From: Fidelibacterota bacterium
GTDB taxonomy: Bacteria > Fidelibacterota > UBA8477 > JABMPR01
Assembly: GCA_030596225.1 (NCBI GenBank)
Contig: JAUVKO010000094.1
Location: 1 to 7,724, forward strand
Length of the DNA: 7,724 nt
Direction of reading: 5' to 3'
Below, piece after piece: positions 1 through 4,852 of the stretch. The notes beneath the pieces were generated by a model. The model did not search any database. It saw nothing but the letters and a program-made list of their open reading frames with translations, and was not told where the DNA came from. The translations under genes were made by a program, and so were the position numbers. Within the stretch, counting starts at the first letter, position 1, and the number at the start of each line of letters is the position of its first letter.

Positions 1-1289
1 GCTTTGCTGACTTTTTTCCACCACAGAGTGAGCAGGAGAGCAGGACCAAGCGAGGCACCTAAACCACCCCAGGCATAGCTCACCATCTCAAATACCAGAC
101 TCTCGGATTGCCAGGCCAGATAAAAGGCGATCAGTCCGATAAAAATGGTGAGTGTCCGACCGATAAGCAGCAAATCGAAACGGTCTTTCAAACGCTTGAA
201 ATAATTGGCAATGAGATCCTCGGTGAGCACTGTGGTGGAGACCAGCAATTGACTATCAGCAGTTGACATCATGGCGGCAATGGCTCCCGAGATAAAGATA
301 CCGGCAATCCAGGGATGGAGCAGGTTCTGGGCCATGATGGGCATGAGTTTTTCAGGGTCACTGAGTGCGGAAACGGAGGTCAATAATTGACCTTCAAAAA
401 TCAAAGTGCCTGAGTTTAACAGAAAATAACCGGTGAGTCCAATGAACAGACTGCCAAAGAAGGCGGGCACCGCCCATGAAATGGCGATGCGTCGGCTGAT
501 CTTGATATTTTCCGGTTTGTCAATGGCCATATAACGAGTGACCAGATGGGGTTGACCCATATAACCCAAACCCCAGCTCAGTCCGCCGATGGCGGCGGCA
601 AAGGCCGCCATGCCCGCCTTCCCTCCATACAAAGTGGCAGTGTCGAGGGCAAAACTCGTGGCCGGCAATGAATTGATCTCAATGAAAGCCACCAGAGGCA
701 GAATAACCAGGGTGCCGATCATAATGATACCCTGTATCAGGTCAGTCCAGGCCACGGCCAGGAAACCACCCATAAGGGTGTAAAAAACGATAATGACTGC
801 CCCTAAGAGCATGCCCTGCATCTGGGTGATCCCAAAAGTGACATTCAGGACCTTCCCGGCACCTGAGAACTGAGCGGCAACGTAAAATGTGAAAAAGAAG
901 GTGATGATCAGTGAAGCCAGTATTCTGATGATACCCTGGTCATCCTTGAAGCGTTTGGCAAATAATTCCGGTAAGGTGAGGACATTGTACTTTTCAGTGG
1001 CTAATCGAAGCCGTTTGGCAATAATGAACCAGGAGAAGATGATCCCGGAAACGCAGCCCACAACTGTCCATAATTCCAGCAAGCCGGCCACGAGAGCGGC
1101 ACCGGGAAGACCCAGAATTAACCAGGCAGATTCACCGGAGGCCCGTTCTGAGAAGGCGATGACCCAGGGTCCCAACCGATTGCCGCCCAGGGCAAAATCT
1201 TTCATGGAGCGGGTGAGTCTGGCAGTGTAGAAACCAACCCCCAGAATGAGGAACAAATAGAGAATAAAACCGAGGGTAACAGGATCCAT
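1..1289 (-). CDS. putP: Sodium/proline symporter, PutP family (C-terminus cut by window edge)
   Basis: Inner-membrane transporter of the sodium:solute symporter family that should take up L-proline with Na+. The visible 429 residues align from end to end with E. coli PutP (502 aa), so about 70 residues are missing past position 1. Landmarks are LGGNRLGPWV (34-43), LGLPGA (59-64), the GGFLAVAWTD segment (174-183), GYMGQPH (242-248), and AAMMSTADSQLL (338-349), where A339, S342 and T343 match the TM8 sodium ligands of E. coli. The TM1 site reads ASGES (50-54) where E. coli has ASDMS, so the E. coli Asp55 position is Gly52. The start ATG (1289-1287) has AAAGGA 8 nt upstream (1303-1298), a good ribosome site. 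Its first base lies 372 nt from the divergent gene at 1662. Proline as substrate is inferred from closest similarity and from the P5C dehydrogenase in the same window; a related solute cannot be excluded. Confidence 0.93.
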   Translation of the reverse strand, partial: MDPVTLGFILYLFLILGVGFYTARLTRSMKDFALGGNRLGPWVIAFSERASGESAWLILGLPGAALVAGLLELWTVVGCVSGIIFSWFIIAKRLRLATEKYNVLTLPELFAKRFKDDQGIIRILASLIITFFFTFYVAAQFSGAGKVLNVTFGITQMQGMLLGAVIIVFYTLMGGFLAVAWTDLIQGIIMIGTLVILPLVAFIEINSLPATSFALDTATLYGGKAGMAAFAAAIGGLSWGLGYMGQPHLVTRYMAIDKPENIKISRRIAISWAVPAFFGSLFIGLTGYFLLNSGTLIFEGQLLTSVSALSDPEKLMPIMAQNLLHPWIAGIFISGAIAAMMSTADSQLLVSTTVLTEDLIANYFKRLKDRFDLLLIGRTLTIFIGLIAFYLAWQSESLVFEMVSYAWGGLGASLGPALLLTLWWKKVSK

Positions 1290-1427
1290 GCTACAATTCC
1301 TTTATAAATCTAAAATCGATCATGATGTAAGGTCCAAGGTAAAAATATTGGATGAAAAGGGGAGCAGAAAAATGCATGGTACACTCCTATCCTCTTTTTT
1401 GTGGACTCTTTCAACCCCGGGTTGCAT

Positions 1428-1455
1428 TTCGACCGGTCTACGCTCCCTTCGACAG
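1428..1455. repeat. Degenerate dispersed repeat, copy 1
   Basis: The stretch TTCGACCGGTCTACGCTC followed by CCTTCGACAGG matches 4475-4510 (TTCGACCAGCCTACGCTC, then TCCTTCGACAAGCTCAGG) with only two base changes in the first 18 positions and a shortened right end. Both lie between genes. It is a decayed member of the family that ends in CCTTCGAC and, in fuller copies, CTCAGG. Confidence 0.6.
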
Positions 1456-1538
1456 GACACCACCATGCAAGGTCATGTTTTTGAATTGTAAACTCGGCAA
1501 CGATTTCTGTTCAAAGTCATTATTTTGCTTTTTATCTA

Positions 1539-1568
1539 TATCCGTGTAAATCTGTGTGTATCTGTGGC
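1539..1568. repeat. Three 10-nt tandem units (ATCTGTGT type)
   Basis: Three consecutive decamers: TATCCGTGTA, AATCTGTGTG and TATCTGTGGC. A related pair occurs at 3305-3324 (TATCCGTGGG, AATCTGCCTG), matching the first two units at 16 of 20 positions. The unit length equals about one helical turn. From memory, similar strings are common between genes in environmental bacterial genomes; their function is not known to me. Confidence 0.6.
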
Positions 1569-1661
1569 AAATAATAAATCATCCTGAATAGATGTTATTA
1601 TAAGTAGTGAGTTGATAAAACCCTTAACAGCTTGTGTGAAAATGACTAAATTCCCGCCAAT

Positions 1662-2264
1662 ATGCATTCAACTGTATTCCATAGATATTATCTGAAGGTC
1701 ATGATCACGTTCTTGTTGCTTGCAGGCGTTTGTTTTGCACAAGTCGATAGTACAAAGAGCAGGTTACAATTTGATAGTGAACTATTGCGGCTGAAGGTTC
1801 CCGAAGCTTTCCAGAAGAGTAGTCTCAAACTTGAGATATTTGCTGATTCGTCCTGGCAGCTTTACCGTGGTAGTGATGCACTCAGCTTTTCCGAAGCAAT
1901 GACTCTGCTGGGGCAATCTGAAAAATTAAAGCAATATGAGACTCATCTGGAGCAGGAATCAGAGTATCTAAGGGAGTATCGTTCACGACGCATTTTTGCT
2001 TTAGTGACAGCGGTTGGTGCAGGAACCTATCTGACCTTCGCCTGGAGCAAAGGCTGGCTGTACCAAATCCCGGGTTATGCAGCGCTGGCTGTTGCCGGTG
2101 AGCGTTTGTGGGTGAGTCGCAGAATTGAGATTCAGGCTCTCAGAGAACAGTACTATTTGCAGACCATCATTAATCCTTCAGCAGTGCAAGACCTGGTGGA
2201 TGATTATAATTTCCAGCTATACCAATACCTTTCTAATGCCGGGATTCAGTTTCGTGATAGCTAA
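1662..2264 (+). CDS. Exported protein with two hydrophobic segments, unknown function
   Basis: I do not recognise this 200-residue protein. It starts with a signal peptide: a basic n-region (residues 1-14, with H7, R8, K12), a hydrophobic core ITFLLLAGVCF (15-25) and a likely cut after Ala26 (CFA|Q). There is no lipobox. Residues 27-108 are polar and charged. Two hydrophobic stretches follow, at 111-128 and 133-150, separated by SKGWLY, so the mature protein may sit in a membrane as a hairpin. The C-terminus is polar with a VDDYNFQLYQYL motif (179-190). The ATG at 1662 lacks a clear ribosome site. The in-frame ATG at 1701 is less likely because it would leave the signal peptide no positive charge. 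The stop overlaps the start of the next gene, so the two are probably co-translated and work together. Confidence 0.8.
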   Translation: MHSTVFHRYYLKVMITFLLLAGVCFAQVDSTKSRLQFDSELLRLKVPEAFQKSSLKLEIFADSSWQLYRGSDALSFSEAMTLLGQSEKLKQYETHLEQESEYLREYRSRRIFALVTAVGAGTYLTFAWSKGWLYQIPGYAALAVAGERLWVSRRIEIQALREQYYLQTIINPSAVQDLVDDYNFQLYQYLSNAGIQFRDS

Positions 2265-2979
2265 TTTTCTGCTAAGGTTACTGGTATTATCCAGTATTAT
2301 TCAATTTGCCTTCTCTTTTGAGATTTATCATAGTCCTCCGGAACATTTTCTGCAGGGTGTCCCCAGTCAGTTGGAAGTGCTCACTCCTTATTATCTCAAC
2401 GAACCTGATTATGTAAGATTGTATCTTAAACCACAGGGCCAGAGTGCCTATCAGGAATTAAGTTTTTATGAACAGGAGGGGGCTTGGTTTTGTGATATTC
2501 CGGCAGCCTATTTGGTTACGGACACACTCCGATACTATATTAGTGTTTCGTTTGGACCTGCCGGTTTTGCAGCGCTTCCTGCCGAGGATCCAGAGACCAA
2601 TCCTTTCAAGATCCCCCTAGTGAAATTCAACTCAGAAAACAGGAAATTGGTGCCAAAACTGGCTCGTGATGTTCTCACGGATTATATCGTCACACCCTGG
2701 AAGCCGAAACCGGCCTATCGTTCTAATAATTTTCCAGTGATATATCTGCCTAAGGCTAATCGAGCCTTCATAGAAAGTGGCTATATTAAGATCATCGGGA
2801 ACGAAGAGGCAACCACAGAAGATTTACTCAGATCCATGCTGTATCTCTGTCTCCAGGAAAATGCGGATGCAATTACAGACTTAAAGTATTCATTGCTAAG
2901 TAGTAAACCGGAACTCAGCAAGGTGAATGGACATATTGAATTGGAAGGTGTTTATCTACGGAGACCTCCCCGGGATTGA
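2236..2979 (+). CDS. Exported protein with an Ig-like N-terminal domain, unknown function
   Basis: A 247-residue product if translated from the ATG at 2236. It has a signal peptide (core FLLRLLVLSSIIQFAFS, 11-27, likely cut near Ser27). Residues about 35-128 read as a beta-sandwich of the Ig-like kind common in envelope proteins of FCB bacteria: alternating strands, then WFCDIPAAYLVTDTLRYYISV (spanning 84-104) and a Pro-rich exit. The C-terminal part (183-240) contains ENADAITDLKYSLL (208-221) and ends in IELEGVYLRR. That loosely recalls the small YbjQ/heavy-metal-binding fold, but I would not assign it. The start is uncertain. The ATG at 2236 has no ribosome site and overlaps the previous gene by 29 nt. 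The GTG at 2254 has GGGA 9 nt upstream and overlaps by 11 nt. The frame is open back to 2125, but that would give an unlikely 140-nt overlap. Confidence 0.8.
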   Translation: MPGFSFVIANFLLRLLVLSSIIQFAFSFEIYHSPPEHFLQGVPSQLEVLTPYYLNEPDYVRLYLKPQGQSAYQELSFYEQEGAWFCDIPAAYLVTDTLRYYISVSFGPAGFAALPAEDPETNPFKIPLVKFNSENRKLVPKLARDVLTDYIVTPWKPKPAYRSNNFPVIYLPKANRAFIESGYIKIIGNEEATTEDLLRSMLYLCLQENADAITDLKYSLLSSKPELSKVNGHIELEGVYLRRPPRD

Positions 2980-3097
2980 TTCCAGTAAGGTTTATGACGT
3001 TTTGAAATTGAAGTAATGCTTTATTTACACAAGGCCAGTCTCACAGTATTACTTATCTAAACATTGAATTTTGGAACAGAACCAGGCCCTTTCTTAT

Positions 3098-3121
3098 GTT
3101 CTTTTGTAAGCCCAAAAGAAC
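3098..3121. repeat. Perfect 9-bp inverted repeat
   Basis: GTTCTTTTG (3098-3106) and CAAAAGAAC (3113-3121) form a perfect stem with the 6-nt loop TAAGCC, followed by CAAAAGGC and a short T run. It lies about 120 nt past the end of the exported-protein pair. It could help end that transcript, but the T run does not follow the stem directly, so I class it as an intergenic palindrome. Confidence 0.6.
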
Positions 3122-3176
3122 CAAAAGGCTTTTTCAAGGCAGCTCTGTGGAAGCTGTTGGTGATCTTCACGCTTCA

Positions 3177-3215
3177 TTCGCTAGAAAAATATTTCTTGAC
3201 GCTCATTTTAGCGAA
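3177..3215. repeat. Inverted repeat TTCGCTA/TAGCGAA
   Basis: TTCGCTA (3177-3183) pairs with TAGCGAA (3209-3215). One G-T pair and two more A-T pairs extend the stem inward to about 10 bp around a loop of about 19 nt. It may belong to the same element as the hairpin at 3098-3121. Confidence 0.5.
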
Positions 3216-3314
3216 ATCTCAATCCAACATGCTTCCAAGGAGCAATGCAACAGACCCCGACTATGACCAAGAGAAGACCGCAAAGCACGAATGCACAAAC
3301 TACATATCCGTGGG

Positions 3315-3400
3315 AATCTGCCTGCCCGGCGTAGTTTTATAAACGAAGACGGGTGTTAATCTGCCTGTCCGGCGTAGCTCAATGAGCGAAGACAGATGGC
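3315..3400. repeat. Two tandem 43-nt hairpin repeats
   Basis: Copy 1 (3315-3357) and copy 2 (3358-3400) match at about 33 of 43 positions. Each starts AATCTGCCTG and contains CCGGCGTAG and CGAAGAC. Each carries a central hairpin: GTTT-TAT-AAAC (3334-3344) in copy 1 and GCTC-AAT-GAGC (3377-3387) in copy 2. The arm changes are compensatory, so the stem is kept while the bases differ. Copy 2 has an outer stem CTGTC/GACAG (3365-3369 with 3391-3395). Copy 1 can form CCCG/CGGG (3325-3328 with 3350-3353). A third, diverged copy lies inverted at 4540-4576. Confidence 0.8.
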
Positions 3401-3530
3401 TAAAATGAATTTATTCTAGACAGGTGTGGATTGATCCGATTTCTTGTATGTAATATTTGCCTGAGACGACGATTCTGCCTAGCTTAAAGCCTCCCGCATT
3501 AGTCGGGATGATCACCAAAGAAATTTTCAC

Positions 3531-3535
3531 AGGAG
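3531..3535 (+). promoter_or_regulatory. Ribosome binding site AGGAG
   Basis: AGGAG sits 6 nt before the ATG at 3542. It supports this start and shows that the first gene of the small operon is well translated. Confidence 0.8.
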
Positions 3536-3541
3536 TGCTGT

Positions 3542-3943
3542 ATGCCGGATAAAAAAGAAGAACTGAAAGAACTGGAAGAAACGACTGAAGTACAGGAACC
3601 CGTTGATTTTGATAATTCAGAAAGCCGCATGGCTTTTCTAAAATCACAACTCAATGATCTCCTTGATGGTATTAATGATGTCTATGGTCAAGACCTCATG
3701 GAGGAACTTTTGAAACGTTTGGAGAAAACTGTTGAAGAGTTCAATGTTGAGGTGAGTAGTCTACTCGGTAAACTTAAAGCAGGAAAAATCTTTGAGGTAG
3801 ATGAACCGGCAGCAGCCCCTGATACAGAGTTAAGCGGTGATGAAACGGATGAAGATGTCGATCCGGAGAAATCATTTGAAAATCAGGAAGCGGAAGATTC
3901 AGATATCATTGCACGTATGCGATCCCGCGTCTCTAAGAATTAA
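3542..3943 (+). CDS. Small acidic helical protein, unknown function
   Basis: A 133-residue protein I do not recognise. It has no signal peptide or membrane segment, so it should be cytoplasmic. Three parts are visible: a charged N-terminus rich in Lys and Glu (1-20); a central region (about 28-80) with regularly spaced Leu/Ile/Met/Val residues, such as SQLNDLLDGI and LMEELLKRLEKTVEEF, that should form amphipathic helices or a coiled coil; and a strongly acidic, Pro/Ala-containing tail (84-120) ending in a short basic patch, ARMRSRVSKN. It is the first gene of a three-gene run. Only 18 nt separate it from the next gene. The acidic tail and helical core would suit a binding or adaptor protein, but that is a guess. 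Confidence 0.8.
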   Translation: MPDKKEELKELEETTEVQEPVDFDNSESRMAFLKSQLNDLLDGINDVYGQDLMEELLKRLEKTVEEFNVEVSSLLGKLKAGKIFEVDEPAAAPDTELSGDETDEDVDPEKSFENQEAEDSDIIARMRSRVSKN

Positions 3944-3961
3944 GTTTAAATAACTTCAGAA

Positions 3962-4198
3962 ATGTCAGAGAAGACCCCCTCACCACCCTCAGTTCGCGAG
4001 ATGGGGGATAGGATCATATCAAATCTTGCTCGAGTTCAAGGCTATCTGGATGTATTGCAATCCGAAATTGATGACCCTGAGAAACTGGGACCCGGAACAG
4101 AACGAGATGAATGGGAACGCTTAACTCAAGAACTCAGTGAACGTCTTGCAGATCTGGAAAAATTCCTGAAATCGAAAAATTGGGAGTCCCAGACATGA
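3962..4198 (+). CDS. Small helical protein, unknown function
   Basis: A 78-residue soluble protein I do not recognise. A Pro-rich start (SEKTPSPPS, 2-10) is followed by two predicted helices, about 11-38 and 46-71. The second has a heptad-like pattern (WERLTQELSERLADLEKFL, 51-69), suggesting a helical hairpin or coiled coil. It follows the upstream gene by 18 nt but has no clear ribosome site before the ATG, so it may depend on translation of its neighbour. Its TGA stop overlaps the next ATG in an ATGA junction (4195-4198). The shared helical, charged character with the gene before it hints that the products bind each other. Confidence 0.77.
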   Translation: MSEKTPSPPSVREMGDRIISNLARVQGYLDVLQSEIDDPEKLGPGTERDEWERLTQELSERLADLEKFLKSKNWESQT

Positions 4199-4431
4199 GT
4201 GATCCCATGAGTATGACGGATGTAACCCTGCTCATCCGGGATTTTGATGAGGAGTTGAGAGAAAAATTGCAGACCTCACGCTCAGGGATCTTTCGTAAAG
4301 ACAATGGTGAATTGTACGTTCGCTCAAATGTGCCATTGGGACAGAATTATCCTGAGGAAGTCCTGGGGATCTTTGCTGATCCGGCAGACCTGGACTTTTT
4401 TTACAAGATCTATCTTAATGAGGATGGGTGA
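4195..4431 (+). CDS. Small acidic protein, unknown function
   Basis: A 78-residue soluble protein that I do not recognise. It begins with a Met-rich start (MSDPMSMTDV) and a charged helix (13-28), followed by a more strand-like part, GIFRKDNGELYVRSNVPLG (31-49), and a C-terminal helix around ADPADLDFFYKIYL (61-74). I choose the ATG at 4195 because it forms a 4-nt ATGA overlap with the previous stop and has GGGAG (4182-4186) 8 nt upstream. The TTG at 4180 would give five more residues but lacks a ribosome site. The overlap implies coupled translation with the 78-residue protein before it and so roughly equal amounts. No terminator is seen after it. Confidence 0.77.
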   Translation: MSDPMSMTDVTLLIRDFDEELREKLQTSRSGIFRKDNGELYVRSNVPLGQNYPEEVLGIFADPADLDFFYKIYLNEDG

Positions 4432-4474
4432 ACACATTGTTAGATATTGAGATGTTAACCACGGTGTGTTCTAC

Positions 4475-4510
4475 TTCGACCAGCCTACGCTCTCCTTCGA
4501 CAAGCTCAGG
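4475..4510. repeat. Dispersed repeat ending CCTTCGACAAGCTCAGG
   Basis: A fuller copy of the element at 1428-1455. Its right part, CCTTCGACAAGCTCAGG (reverse CCTGAGCTTGTCGAAGG), is a palindrome-like string I recall as frequent between genes in many bacteria. The outer bases CCTTCGA and CTCAGG reappear around a longer insert at 6553-6592. Confidence 0.65.
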
Positions 4511-4539
4511 AAGACGAGCTTCGGCAAGGCAGGCAAGCT

Positions 4540-4576
4540 CCAGTCTACGCTTATCAGCTACGACCTGGCAGGCAGC
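4540..4576 (-). repeat. Third, inverted copy of the 43-nt hairpin repeat
   Basis: Read on the minus strand it gives GCTGCCTGCCAGG, then TCGTAGCT, GATA, AGCGTAGACTGG. This aligns with the copy at 3358-3400 (CTGCCTGTCCGG, CGTAGCTC, AAT, GAGCGAAGACAGATGG). The hairpin is kept as GCT-GATA-AGC (4558-4549 on the minus strand) and an outer GTC/GAC pair survives. Confidence 0.6.
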
Positions 4577-4610
4577 ATGACACACCTAGTAATGCAAGTT
4601 TCCCTGAATC

Positions 4611-4680
4611 GTCATCCCGAGCCGTCATCCCGAGCGGCTTGTGGGGGCGAAGCTTGAAAGCGAAGACCCAAGTCGAGGGA
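4611..4680. repeat. Fold-back repeat of the GTCATCCCGAG type
   Basis: GTCATCCCGAG occurs twice, 13 nt apart (4611-4621 and 4624-4634). The second copy opens a fold-back structure: TCCC (4628-4631) can face GGGA (4677-4680), and CTTG (4638-4641) can pair with CAAG (4669-4672). From memory, strings running from GTCATCCCGAGCG to GAGGGA are common intergenic repeats in environmental genomes. No coding role is visible. Confidence 0.6.
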
Positions 4681-4784
4681 CAAGGAACAAGGGACGAACG
4701 AGAGCAAACATATACAGACAAGCCGATTAAGAATATTATTTATGGGCTAAATATATGCTTTGTTTGGAGTGCTATTTGCATTGT

Positions 4785-4813
4785 GGGGAGTTGTCCCCAG
4801 GCGCAGACCTGGG
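4785..4813 (+). promoter_or_regulatory. Two mutually exclusive leader hairpins upstream of the dehydrogenase
   Basis: Hairpin A is GGGGA-gttg-TCCCC (4785-4798). Hairpin B is CCCAGG-cgcaga-CCTGGG (4796-4813). Both use CCC at 4796-4798, so a transcript can form only one at a time. They end 27 nt before the ribosome site. Neither is followed by a T run, so this is not a plain terminator. A regulatory role in the leader is inference. Confidence 0.4.
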
Positions 4814-4840
4814 AATGATTGATTAGCGTTAGATTGATAA

Positions 4841-4846
4841 AAGGAG
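4841..4846 (+). promoter_or_regulatory. Strong ribosome binding site AAGGAG
   Basis: AAGGAG lies 6 nt before the ATG at 4853 and fixes the dehydrogenase start. The string AAGGAGACAAA recurs at 6643-6653 before the short upstream ORF of the hydrolase. Confidence 0.85.
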
Positions 4847-4852
4847 ACAAAC

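Larger units (their letters stand above)
1290..1661. other. Gene-free divergent intergenic region
   Basis: This region lies between the symporter and the exported-protein pair, which are transcribed away from each other, so it must hold both promoters. I could not fix either one: on the minus strand a TTGGAC followed about 19 nt later by TAGATT is only a weak candidate. It contains a degenerate copy of the CCTTCGAC-type repeat (1428-1455) and a 10-nt tandem repeat (1539-1568), both listed separately. Short open frames here have no ribosome site and read through repeat sequence, so I do not call genes. Confidence 0.6.
2980..3541. other. Gene-free intergenic region rich in hairpins
   Basis: This 562-nt stretch has no convincing gene. 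A frame open from 3064 to 3342 has no ribosome site and runs through palindromes and repeats. The region holds a 9-bp hairpin (3098-3121), a stem of about 10 bp (3177-3215), a decamer pair (3305-3324), a 43-nt tandem repeat (3315-3400) and a small stem at 3492-3508 (TCCCG, 7-nt loop, CGGGA). A loose pair AAGTAAT/ATTACTT (3011-3054) is too far apart to weigh. The promoter of the operon at 3542 should lie here, but I cannot place it. Confidence 0.6.
4432..4852. other. Gene-free intergenic region with repeats and a leader
   Basis: This 421-nt stretch separates the small-protein operon from the dehydrogenase gene. An open frame at 4466-4657 reads only through repeats and has no ribosome site. The left part holds dispersed repeats (4475-4510, 4540-4576, 4611-4680). 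The right part (4700-4852) is AT-rich and should hold the dehydrogenase promoter, which I cannot place with confidence, plus two overlapping hairpins (4785-4813). Confidence 0.6.

Noticed and set aside
589..1230. Open frames on the plus strand at 589-783 and 889-1230
   Set aside because: They lie antisense to the well-supported symporter, lack ribosome sites and encode basic, low-complexity peptides.
1288..1549. Two overlapping plus-strand frames between the divergent genes
   Set aside because: Neither has a ribosome site; the first begins inside the symporter start, and both read through repeat sequence.
2125..2235. Upstream extension of the Ig-like protein to the ATG at 2125
   Set aside because: It would overlap the previous gene by 140 nt and would place 37 non-signal-like residues before the signal peptide.
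3064..3342. Plus-strand frame of 92 codons
   Set aside because: It crosses two palindromes and the tandem repeat, has no ribosome site and its peptide has no coherent domain character.
3305..3400. CRISPR array
   Set aside because: Only two units are adjacent, with no spacer between them and internal divergence of about a quarter of positions; no cas gene is present.
3411..3647. Minus-strand frame of 78 codons
   Set aside because: It overlaps the start and ribosome site of the well-supported gene at 3542 on the other strand.
4466..4657. Plus-strand frame of 63 codons
   Set aside because: It is made wholly of dispersed repeats (4475-4510, 4540-4576, 4611-4680); such frames are often mis-annotated as hypothetical proteins.
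4785..4813. Intrinsic terminator before the dehydrogenase
   Set aside because: No T run follows either stem, and the position just before a strong ribosome site fits a leader better.
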